In this document: piece by piece, positions 54,441 to 64,000 of the stretch | Layout of the letters: the number at the start of each line of letters is the position of its first letter | Numbering within the stretch: position 1 is the first letter of the stretch | DNA from: JBASEY01 sp049652745 | GTDB lineage: Bacteria > CSSED10-310 | Assembly (NCBI GenBank): GCA_049652745.1 | Contig: JBASEY010000030.1 | Span: 62,001 to 126,000 of the forward strand | Reading direction: 5' to 3' | DNA length: 64,000 nucleotides | The notes under the pieces: generated by a model | Told to the model about the DNA's origin: nothing | Seen by the model: only the letters and a program-made list of their open reading frames with translations | The model's database searches: none | Program-made: the position numbers and the translations under genes

Positions 54441-55488
54441 CGTCTTTAAATAAATCGAAAGGCAGCTCCGGAAGAGTATAAGTCGCGGGTCTGGGAATTT
54501 TCAGAATATCGAATGCCGCCGACGCCAACATCCGCCCTCTGGACGTTCTATGAAGAAAACCCATTTGAATCAAATAAGGCTCATAGACATCCTCGATGGT
54601 TTCCCGGTCCTCCATCAACGCCGTTGCCAGCGTATCGATTCCGACCGGTCCTCCGGCGTAATTTCTAGCAATAACATGCAGCAGTCTCCGATCCATCGGA
54701 TCCAATCCGTGCTCGTCGATATCCATGATTCCAAGCGCTTTGGCTACAACAGCTTTCGTGATTTCTCCACCGGATGTCACCTGTGCGAAATCTCGCACCC
54801 GCCGAAGCAACCTATTGGCAATTCTAGGAGTTCCTCTGGAACGAGCGGCTATTTCCCGTGCTCCCGCGCTATCTGTATGAATGTTTAGAATTTTCGCCGC
54901 CCGCATGACTATTTGCATCAGCTCATCGACAGAATAAAACTCAAGCCTGAATATAATACCGAACCGATCTCTCAAGGGCGAACTCAACGCACCAAAACGG
55001 GTCGTAGCGCCGATCAGCGTAAATGGTTCCAACTCCAAAGGAATGACTCTTGCTGCAGGGCCCTGCCCCATAATCAAGTCAAGCCGGAAGTCTTCCATAG
55101 CTGGGTAAAGCTTTTCTTCGACGATCCGGGTCAATCGATGAATTTCATCGATAAACAAGGCGTCCCTGTGACCCAGGTTTGTCAGTATTGCGGCGATGTC
55201 GCCAGGATGTTCCATAGCCGGTCCCGAGGTTGTTTCGACATGGATGTTCAATTCCCTGCCGATGATATAAGCCAACGTCGTTTTTCCTAGACCCGGAGGG
55301 CCGTAAAACAGAATATGATCCAATGCCTCATTTCTCCGCTTCACGGCTTCCAAATAAATTTTCAGTTCGGATATGATTTTCTGCTGACCGATATACTCAC
55401 TCAACCTGGCCGGCCTGAGATGCTCTTGAAGCGGCCCACCGTCATTTTGCTGGGATTCAGGACTGATCAGAGAGCGTCTATTATTCAC
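54424..55488 (-). CDS. ruvB: Holliday junction branch migration ATPase RuvB
   Basis: 354 residues. AAA+ motor of the RuvABC resolvasome. Walker A GPPGLGKT at residues 63-70, Walker B with LFIDEIHRL at about 111-119, and the sensor and arginine finger regions (RFGIIFRLEFYSV; GTPRIANRLLRRVRDFA) are intact; the C-terminal winged helix contains DIDEHGLDPMDRRLL. The start codon is GTG at 55488, with GGAGG five bases upstream; it overlaps the ruvA stop in a GTGA junction. Confidence 0.97.
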   Translation of the reverse strand: MNNRRSLISPESQQNDGGPLQEHLRPARLSEYIGQQKIISELKIYLEAVKRRNEALDHILFYGPPGLGKTTLAYIIGRELNIHVETTSGPAMEHPGDIAAILTNLGHRDALFIDEIHRLTRIVEEKLYPAMEDFRLDLIMGQGPAARVIPLELEPFTLIGATTRFGALSSPLRDRFGIIFRLEFYSVDELMQIVMRAAKILNIHTDSAGAREIAARSRGTPRIANRLLRRVRDFAQVTSGGEITKAVVAKALGIMDIDEHGLDPMDRRLLHVIARNYAGGPVGIDTLATALMEDRETIEDVYEPYLIQMGFLHRTSRGRMLASAAFDILKIPRPATYTLPELPFDLFKDDENQP

Positions 55489-56099
55489 TTCAACCTCCGT
55501 GCGAGTTTTTTCAAGGCCATACGTATGATGTCCTCAACCGAAGTATCATCGGCCGCTTCTTGTAAGACCTCTTCCAAAGCCCGCTCGGCATCCCGCTGTT
55601 TATATCCTAAATTTATCATCATCGAGACCAGTTCCGTCACTTTGGCATCGTTTGTATCCGGCGCAGGCGGGATCGTTCGATCACTGATTGCAACGATCTT
55701 GTCAATTTTATCGCCGATTTCGAACAGTATCCTATCCGCACTTTTTTTTCCGATTCCAGGGATTGTGCAAAGCATTCGTGTATCTTTCGTAAGCGCCGCC
55801 CTGTGCAGGTCTCCGGGAGACATTCCAGACAATATGGCCAGAGCCAGTTTAGGCCCGACTCGTGTGATTTCGATAAGAATGTTAAACAAACCCAATTCGG
55901 ATTCCGTCAGAAAACCGAATAGGCGGATGGCATCTTCACGCACAAGCAGATGTGTTCTTAAAAAGACATTTTTGCCCTGGTCCGGCAAGTCATAGAAGGT
56001 AGATAAGGGAATTTCGACATATAGGCCTATACCATTGACTTCGATGATGACATGGTCTTGTTTTTTCTTCAAAATCGTTCCATTGACAGAAGCTATCAT
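55485..56099 (-). CDS. ruvA: Holliday junction DNA-binding subunit RuvA
   Basis: 204 residues. OB fold plus helix-hairpin-helix motifs: IASVNGTILKKKQDHVIIEV opens the OB domain, and the HhH pair occurs at ILIEITRVGPKLALAILSG and CTIPGIGKKSADRILFE. The C-terminal domain that contacts RuvB is present (LGYKQRDAERALEEVL). ATG at 56099 overlaps the ruvC TGA in an ATGA junction, so I reject the longer ATG at 56174. Confidence 0.96.
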   Translation of the reverse strand: MIASVNGTILKKKQDHVIIEVNGIGLYVEIPLSTFYDLPDQGKNVFLRTHLLVREDAIRLFGFLTESELGLFNILIEITRVGPKLALAILSGMSPGDLHRAALTKDTRMLCTIPGIGKKSADRILFEIGDKIDKIVAISDRTIPPAPDTNDAKVTELVSMMINLGYKQRDAERALEEVLQEAADDTSVEDIIRMALKKLARRLK

Positions 56100-56629
56100 A
56101 CGATTTGTTTTATCCTTTTTTGGAGTTTGCTTTGACCGAGATGACAGATGGCCATAGCGAGGGCATCCGAGCAATCCAACGGCATAGGTGGTTCTTTTAG
56201 TCTTAACAATTTCTGCACCATGAACTGGACCTGTTCTTTTGTTGCGCGCCCATACCCCGTCACGTTCACTTTCACCGTAGCCGGGGAGACCTCGACGACT
56301 TTCCAGTCATTTCGCGCGGCCATCATCATCGCAACACCTCTGAAATGGCTGACTTTCAAGATCGAGCTGACGTTTTTGGCGGTAAACAAGCTTTCAATGA
56401 CCAACGTGGCGTCAGGATGGCTTTCCAGTATTTTTTGGAATTCTTTTGCAAAGAACAACAATTTTTCAGCTTGGGTTAGTTTTTCCGGTATTTTGATAGG
56501 AAAATGCGCGATATGGTGAACTCTTCCATGCGCGGCTCCAACGATGCCGATTCCGGAGATTCTGCTTCCGGGGTCCATACCCACTGCAATTTCCAGATCG
56601 GTTTGACTATGGGGAGACGATACGATCAC
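56096..56629 (-). CDS. ruvC: Crossover junction endodeoxyribonuclease RuvC
   Basis: 177 residues. Cuts Holliday junctions. The RNase H-like fold keeps its acidic residues: VGMDPGSRISGIGIV (Asp19), LVIESLFTAKN (Glu) and LDCSDALAMAICH (two Asp). VSPATVKVNVTGYGRATKEQV is the DNA-binding region. The start is GTG at 56629, overlapping the yebC TGA in a GTGA junction; the N-terminal 15 residues are longer than usual. Confidence 0.96.
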   Translation of the reverse strand: MIVSSPHSQTDLEIAVGMDPGSRISGIGIVGAAHGRVHHIAHFPIKIPEKLTQAEKLLFFAKEFQKILESHPDATLVIESLFTAKNVSSILKVSHFRGVAMMMAARNDWKVVEVSPATVKVNVTGYGRATKEQVQFMVQKLLRLKEPPMPLDCSDALAMAICHLGQSKLQKRIKQIV

Positions 56630-57378
56630 TCTTCAGAGAATTTTTCCAATATCTCATCCGGGATATCGAAATCGGAGAAGACATTTTGAATATCGTCATG
56701 GTCTTCAAGTTTGCTCATAAGTTTCAAGAGTTGTTCGGCATGCTTTTCTTCGACTTTGACAGTGGAATTGGGGACCAAAGTAATTTCCGCCGATTCGATT
56801 TCTATGTTGTGCTCGCTGAGAGCGTCTTTGACGGTTTCGAGGTCGGCGGTTGCGGTATATATTTCACATTTCTGTCCGTCGATTTCGAGGTCTTCAGCTC
56901 CGGCTTCCAGAGCGATTTCCATCAATTTTTCTTCATCCATATTGTTACGGTTGATGATGATGCGGCCTTTTCGTTCGAATTTCCAGGCGACGCTGTTAGA
57001 AGCGCCGAGGTTGCCATTGTGTTTTCCGAGAATGTGGCGAATTTCAGCGACTGTTCTGTTTTTGTTATCGGTCATTACTTCGATATAGAGCGCGACTCCT
57101 CCGGGCCCATATCCTTCATAAACGACTTCTTCAATAACTTGTCCCGGCATTTCGCCGGTACCTTTCATGATGGCCCTTTTGATATTATCGCTGGGCATAT
57201 TGGCGACTTTGGCATTTTGGACTGCCATTCTCAGTCTGGGATTAGTATCGGGGTCGCCTCCTCCCAGTCGAGCGGCGATGGTTATTTCTTTGATGATTTT
57301 GGTAAAGACACGTCCTCTTTTTGAGTCTGCGGCGGCTTTTTTATGTCTTATTGTCGCCCATTTTGAATGTCCTGACAT
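56626..57378 (-). CDS. yebC: YebC/PmpR-family protein
   Basis: 250 residues. MSGHSKWATIRHKKAAADSKR and GRVFTKIIKEITIAARLGGG are the invariant family opening; SVAWKFERKGRII, EIALEAGAEDLEIDG and LTLVPN-type segments continue the three-domain fold. Members act as transcription factors or, in some bacteria, as translation factors relieving proline-rich stalling; here they precede ruvCAB as in many genomes. SD AAGGAGGAG and the promoter at 57414-57442 make it the first gene of a roughly 10-kb operon ending at relA. Confidence 0.96.
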   Translation of the reverse strand: MSGHSKWATIRHKKAAADSKRGRVFTKIIKEITIAARLGGGDPDTNPRLRMAVQNAKVANMPSDNIKRAIMKGTGEMPGQVIEEVVYEGYGPGGVALYIEVMTDNKNRTVAEIRHILGKHNGNLGASNSVAWKFERKGRIIINRNNMDEEKLMEIALEAGAEDLEIDGQKCEIYTATADLETVKDALSEHNIEIESAEITLVPNSTVKVEEKHAEQLLKLMSKLEDHDDIQNVFSDFDIPDEILEKFSEE

Positions 57379-57413
57379 AGACTCCTCCTTTAGCAGAATC
57401 TTTTACTGGAAGA

Positions 57414-57442
57414 ATCATACTTCAGGTGTTTTTCATGCGCAA
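57414..57442 (-). promoter_or_regulatory. Sigma70-type promoter of yebC operon
   Basis: On the minus strand TTGCGC (57437-57442), 17-bp spacer, TATGAT (57414-57419). Predicted start near 57407 gives a leader of about 29 nt containing AAGGAGGAG. Confidence 0.68.
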
Positions 57443-57485
57443 GTGGGGTGATATAAAAAATCGGCGATGATTTTTTTGTTTGTAC

Positions 57486-57492
57486 AAAAAAA
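57486..57492 (-). terminator. T-run ending the rRNA operon
   Basis: A run of seven T residues on the minus strand directly follows the 5S 3' end; the terminal 5S stem plus this run can act as intrinsic terminator. Confidence 0.4.
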
Positions 57493-57494
57493 GG

Positions 57495-57610
57495 CCCGGC
57501 AATTACCTACTCTCCCACAGGTTGTATCCTGCAGTACCATCGGCGCTAGAAGGCTTAACTTCCGTGTTCGGGATGGTTACGGGTGGGTCCCTTCCGCTAT
57601 CGTCACCGGG
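57495..57610 (-). rRNA. rrf: 5S ribosomal RNA
   Basis: About 116 nt on the minus strand. Contains the conserved 5S sequences (on the given strand CTTCCGTGTTCGGGATGG and CTACTCTCCCACA). The two ends pair (CCCGG with CCGGG), which fixes the boundaries. Last gene of the rRNA operon, separated from 23S by a strong hairpin. Confidence 0.92.
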
Positions 57611-57656
57611 TCAAATAAAATGATCCAAATATTCGGGTATCTGGTTTATAGGTGAA

Positions 57657-57697
57657 GAGAAAAGGCGGGTTGCCCCGATTTTGGTTCGGGGCAACCC
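57657..57697 (-). terminator. Perfect 12-bp hairpin with T-run between 23S and 5S
   Basis: GGGTTGCCCCGA (57667-57678) and TCGGGGCAACCC (57686-57697) are exact inverted repeats with a 7-nt loop. On the transcribed strand the stem is followed by GCCTTTTCTC. It has the form of an intrinsic terminator, yet 5S lies downstream, so it may instead be a processing signal or be bypassed by antitermination. Confidence 0.6.
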
Positions 57698-57713
57698 TAT
57701 ATTTCAAAATAGA

Positions 57714-60690
<2,977 letters not shown>

Positions 60691-60780
60691 AAATTATGAA
60701 TATTCGTTTCGCTATCTAAGAACAAAATTTACATAGTATTTGACGGATCTTCACCTGCTTTCGCAGATACCCTCATATTC

Positions 60781-60794
60781 AGTTTTCAAAGAAC
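60781..60794 (-). promoter_or_regulatory. boxA-like antitermination site in the tRNA-Ala/23S spacer
   Basis: Minus-strand GTTCTTTGAAAACT, the form of boxA that recruits NusB-S10 in many bacteria. It repeats the motif in the 16S leader. Confidence 0.6.
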
Positions 60795-60806
60795 GACTTT
60801 TCTTCC

Positions 60807-60882
60807 TGGTGGAGATGGACGGGATCGAACCGACGACCTTCTGCGTGCAAGGCAGACGCTCTCCCAACTGAGCTACATCCCC
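60807..60882 (-). tRNA. tRNA-Ala(TGC)
   Basis: 76 nt on the minus strand with a full cloverleaf: acceptor GGGGATG pairs with CATCTCC, D stem AGCTCAGTTGGGAGAGC, anticodon TGC in CTTGCACG, T arm GGTTCGATCC. The CCA end is encoded. Lies between tRNA-Ile and 23S. Confidence 0.97.
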
Positions 60883-60898
60883 GTTCAAATCAGGCTTC

Positions 60899-60972
60899 TG
60901 GGCCTAAGTGGAGTTGAACCACCGACCTCGCGCTTATCAGGCGCGCGCTCTAACCAACTGAGCTATAGGCCC
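60899..60972 (-). tRNA. tRNA-Ile(GAT)
   Basis: 74 nt on the minus strand. Acceptor GGGCCTA pairs with TAGGCCC, D arm AGCTCAGTTGGTTAGAGC, anticodon GAT in CTGATAAG, T arm GGTTCAACTCC. The discriminator is A and the genome continues GAA, so CCA is not encoded, unlike the adjacent tRNA-Ala. Confidence 0.97.
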
Positions 60973-61022
60973 GTTTTGGCCAGCGCGATGGGAAGTCCCA
61001 CTTGGCCAAGAATCAATATATG

Positions 61023-61037
61023 AAGCGTGCTCAAGCC
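61023..61037 (-). other. 3' half of 16S processing stem
   Basis: AAGCGTGCTCAAGCC on the given strand, just beyond the 16S 3' end. Its first 11 bases are the exact complement of the leader segment at 62702-62712; the next bases match the leader segment at 62672-62676. Confidence 0.55.
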
Positions 61038-61078
61038 ATAATCGTTTCGAATATTGCTATCCGAAGACAGCTCCCTAG

Positions 61079-62608
<1,530 letters not shown>

Positions 62609-62788
62609 TCAAACTATTTGTTTTCCTCGAAAAATTGACGTGGATCAGTGCTATCGACTAATCTTTTTCAAGGCTTATGTTCACTTCATTCGATATGAAC
62701 ATGAGCACGCTTATCAACATTTTCAAAGAACTATTATGATGGTTTCTCAACCCCTTTTTTGCCGCCGTTTCTCAGCCGGCGAAGAAGC
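62609..62788 (-). other. rRNA operon leader with processing stem and hairpin
   Basis: About 180 nt between the proximal promoter and 16S. It holds the boxA-like site (62719-62731) and the 5' half of the 16S processing stem, TGAGCACGCTT on the given strand at 62702-62712. A 7-bp inverted repeat (62678-62704) sits within the stem. Nothing coding seen. Confidence 0.55.
62719..62731 (-). promoter_or_regulatory. boxA-like antitermination site in the 16S leader
   Basis: Minus-strand GTTCTTTGAAAAT in the rRNA leader, matching boxA of other bacteria and the second copy at 60781-60794. Confidence 0.6.
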
Positions 62789-62817
62789 AATATAATACCT
62801 GAAAAAAGCCTTGTCAA
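62789..62817 (-). promoter_or_regulatory. rRNA promoter P2 (proximal)
   Basis: On the minus strand a perfect TTGACA (62812-62817), 17-bp spacer, TATATT (62789-62794). Confidence 0.75.
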
Positions 62818-62867
62818 GAACTTTTTTTCACCGGCCTCGCAAACAACCTCATGGCATTTGCTATATT

Positions 62868-62896
62868 TATATATCTCATTAATTGCACATAGTCAA
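62868..62896 (-). promoter_or_regulatory. rRNA promoter P1 (distal) with AT-rich upstream region
   Basis: On the minus strand TTGACT (62891-62896), 17-bp spacer, TATATA (62868-62873). The 50 bases upstream (62897-62950) are very rich in A and T runs, as in an UP element. Confidence 0.7.
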
Positions 62897-62985
62897 GAAT
62901 TTTTTTGAAAAAAATATTTTTTCACCAAAAATTTTTTAACATAAAAAAAATCAACCGATAACCAATACGTTTTTTTCTTACCCTG

Positions 62986-63015
62986 TTGACTCAGCCGACA
63001 AAATTAAGATACAAC
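62986..63015 (+). promoter_or_regulatory. Candidate promoter of the ferredoxin/oxidoreductase operon
   Basis: TTGACT (62986-62991), 18-bp spacer, TACAAC (63010-63015). The -10 is weak. Predicted leader about 80 nt to the ATG at 63103. Confidence 0.4.
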
Positions 63016-63102
63016 CAATTTTGTATCCCGGGGAACAGCGAATGTCTCCCCACTCGATCCCAATACGATCTTTTTTTACTCCAACCGAAAGGGGGATTTA
63101 GT

Positions 63103-63339
63103 ATGAACAAGCCCGATAGAGGGAAACTCGTAATCAATACCGATGAGTGTAAAGGTTGTGGCCTGTGCGTCGCGTCCTGCCCCGTGAGCGTCATCGAGAT
63201 ACGCTCCGATATCATCAATGTGCAAGGCTACCACCCTGCCGCATATAAAGGGGCCGGCTGCACCGCCTGCGCTACCTGCTTCTACACTTGTCCCGAACCG
63301 GGGGCCATCACCATTTACCGCCTGGTCAAGGCCGGTTGA
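63103..63339 (+). CDS. 2-oxoacid:ferredoxin oxidoreductase, ferredoxin-like delta subunit
   Basis: 78 residues. Two 4Fe-4S motifs: CKGCGLCVASCP at residues 16-27 and CTACATCFYTCP at 53-64. These two-cluster subunits carry electrons from the thiamine-diphosphate enzyme to soluble ferredoxin. GGGGGA lies a few bases before the ATG at 63103; a longer frame from 62986 has no coding character. The next gene, 14 bp on, is the alpha subunit, so this is a KorD/VorD-type subunit; the exact oxoacid cannot be read. Confidence 0.9.
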   Translation: MNKPDRGKLVINTDECKGCGLCVASCPVSVIEIRSDIINVQGYHPAAYKGAGCTACATCFYTCPEPGAITIYRLVKAG

Positions 63340-63352
63340 AAGGAGATAACAC

Positions 63353-64000
63353 ATGGCAAAAGAACTCGTTAAAGGAAACGTCGCCATCGTAAAAGGCGCA
63401 CTACTGGCCGGATGCGAAATCTATTTCGGCTACCCCATCACTCCAGCCAGCGAAATCGCTGAAGAAGCCAGCCTGTTGTTCCCAAAACTCGGCCGCACTT
63501 TCATTCAAGCAGAAAGCGAAGTATCCGCCATCAATATGATCTACGGCGCCGCAGGCGCCGGTGTCCGATGCATGACCGCGTCCTCCGGACCCGGTCTCAG
63601 CCTGAAACAAGAAGGTATCTCATACTGCGCCGGCGCTGAACTCCCTTGCGTTATCGTGGATATCATGCGAGGAGGCCCGGGCCTCGGAAATATCGGCCCT
63701 GAACAAAGCGACTATAACCAAATAGTCCACGGCGGCGGCCACGGCAACTACAAACTCATCGTTCTCGCGCCGAACTCCGGACAGGAAATGTGCAATTTCA
63801 CCATCAAAGCTTTCGAACTTGCCGATAAATGGCGGACACCCGTCGTCGTTCTTTCGGACGGTTTCACCGGACAGATGATGGAACAAGTCGATTTTCCCGA
63901 CAAACCCGTTCGTGGAAGCCGACATGACTGGGCAATTTATGGCGACAAGGAATCCCGCCACAACTTGATCACATCGATCTACCTGTCACACTCCGACCTC
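63353..64000 (+). CDS. 2-oxoacid:ferredoxin oxidoreductase alpha subunit, 3' end missing
   Basis: 216 codons, running off the window. AAGGAG lies before the ATG at 63353. The translation opens MAKELVKGNVAIVKGAL and continues FGYPITPASEIAEEAS, the TPP-domain signature with YPITP, then QAESEVSAINMIYGAA, SSGPGLSLKQEGISYC and GGPGLGNIGPEQSDYNQ. This is the KorA/VorB-type alpha subunit that forms the acyl-CoA-making enzyme with beta (and gamma) chains, expected next. Marks anaerobic oxoacid metabolism; the substrate (2-oxoglutarate or branched-chain oxoacids) is not resolved. Confidence 0.93.
   Translation, partial: MAKELVKGNVAIVKGALLAGCEIYFGYPITPASEIAEEASLLFPKLGRTFIQAESEVSAINMIYGAAGAGVRCMTASSGPGLSLKQEGISYCAGAELPCVIVDIMRGGPGLGNIGPEQSDYNQIVHGGGHGNYKLIVLAPNSGQEMCNFTIKAFELADKWRTPVVVLSDGFTGQMMEQVDFPDKPVRGSRHDWAIYGDKESRHNLITSIYLSHSDL

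Noticed and set aside
57479..57488. Palindrome TTTGTACAAA downstream of 5S as a regulatory site
   Set aside because: Lies within A/T-rich terminator sequence; ten-base palindromes there are expected by chance.

Overview
The window is one continuous stretch of a moderately AT-rich bacterial chromosome. The cell is diderm: it encodes a TamB-like translocation protein, an Omp85 barrel, a PilQ secretin, several lipoproteins and heptosyltransferase-type glycosyltransferases. A dicluster ferredoxin beside a 2-oxoacid:ferredoxin oxidoreductase alpha subunit points to anaerobic or microaerobic metabolism. The lineage could not be assigned from reading alone. Gene order (ruvC-ruvA-ruvB-queA-tgt-yajC-secD-secF-relA, pilM-N-O-P-Q, aroQ-pepP-efp-accB) resembles Deltaproteobacteria and many uncultured candidate phyla. 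The 16S gene at about 61079-62608 would settle this.

Layout. 1-3463: 3' part of RNase R, the tatA-tatC pair and an orphan nucleotidyltransferase. 3536-9559: a leftward surface-glycan block (GT2, a GT2 fused to a polyprenyl-phosphate sugar-phosphate transferase, GT9), then YggT and YggS. 9638-15994: two large rightward membrane proteins, one fusing a GT-C glycosyltransferase to an alkaline-phosphatase-fold domain, then glucose-6-phosphate isomerase. 15991-25734: envelope biogenesis (LysM lipoprotein, TamB, Omp85, a TPR protein). 25742-30034: a leftward operon of GT-C protein, carbamoyltransferase, SxtJ-like and DUF5989-like proteins, divergent from a cysteine-poor radical-SAM-like protein and a GT4. 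33552-36668: recJ and a GT87. 36589-40622: a leftward housekeeping operon (TPR, aroQ, pepP, efp, accB, GT2).

40792-46533 is the type IV pilus alignment and secretin operon pilMNOPQ followed by two small lipoproteins, with a clear promoter in front and a hairpin terminator behind. 46768-46956 is rpmB, divergent from pilM. 47011-57378 is a long leftward housekeeping operon from yebC to relA. 57495-62608 is a leftward rRNA operon (16S, tRNA-Ile, tRNA-Ala, 23S, 5S) with tandem promoters, two boxA-like sites and a 12-bp perfect hairpin between 23S and 5S. 63103-64000 starts the oxidoreductase operon and runs off the window.

The most unusual content is the density of surface-glycan genes with unusual domain architectures between 3.5 and 37 kb. 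These are the GT2/sugar-phosphate-transferase fusion, the GT-C/AlkP fusion, the carbamoyltransferase-SxtJ-DUF5989 set, and a radical-SAM-like protein that has lost its cluster-binding cysteines. Together they suggest a poorly described pathway that builds and decorates a surface polymer, possibly by carbamoylation and phospho-substitution. This is inference from architecture and neighbourhood only.
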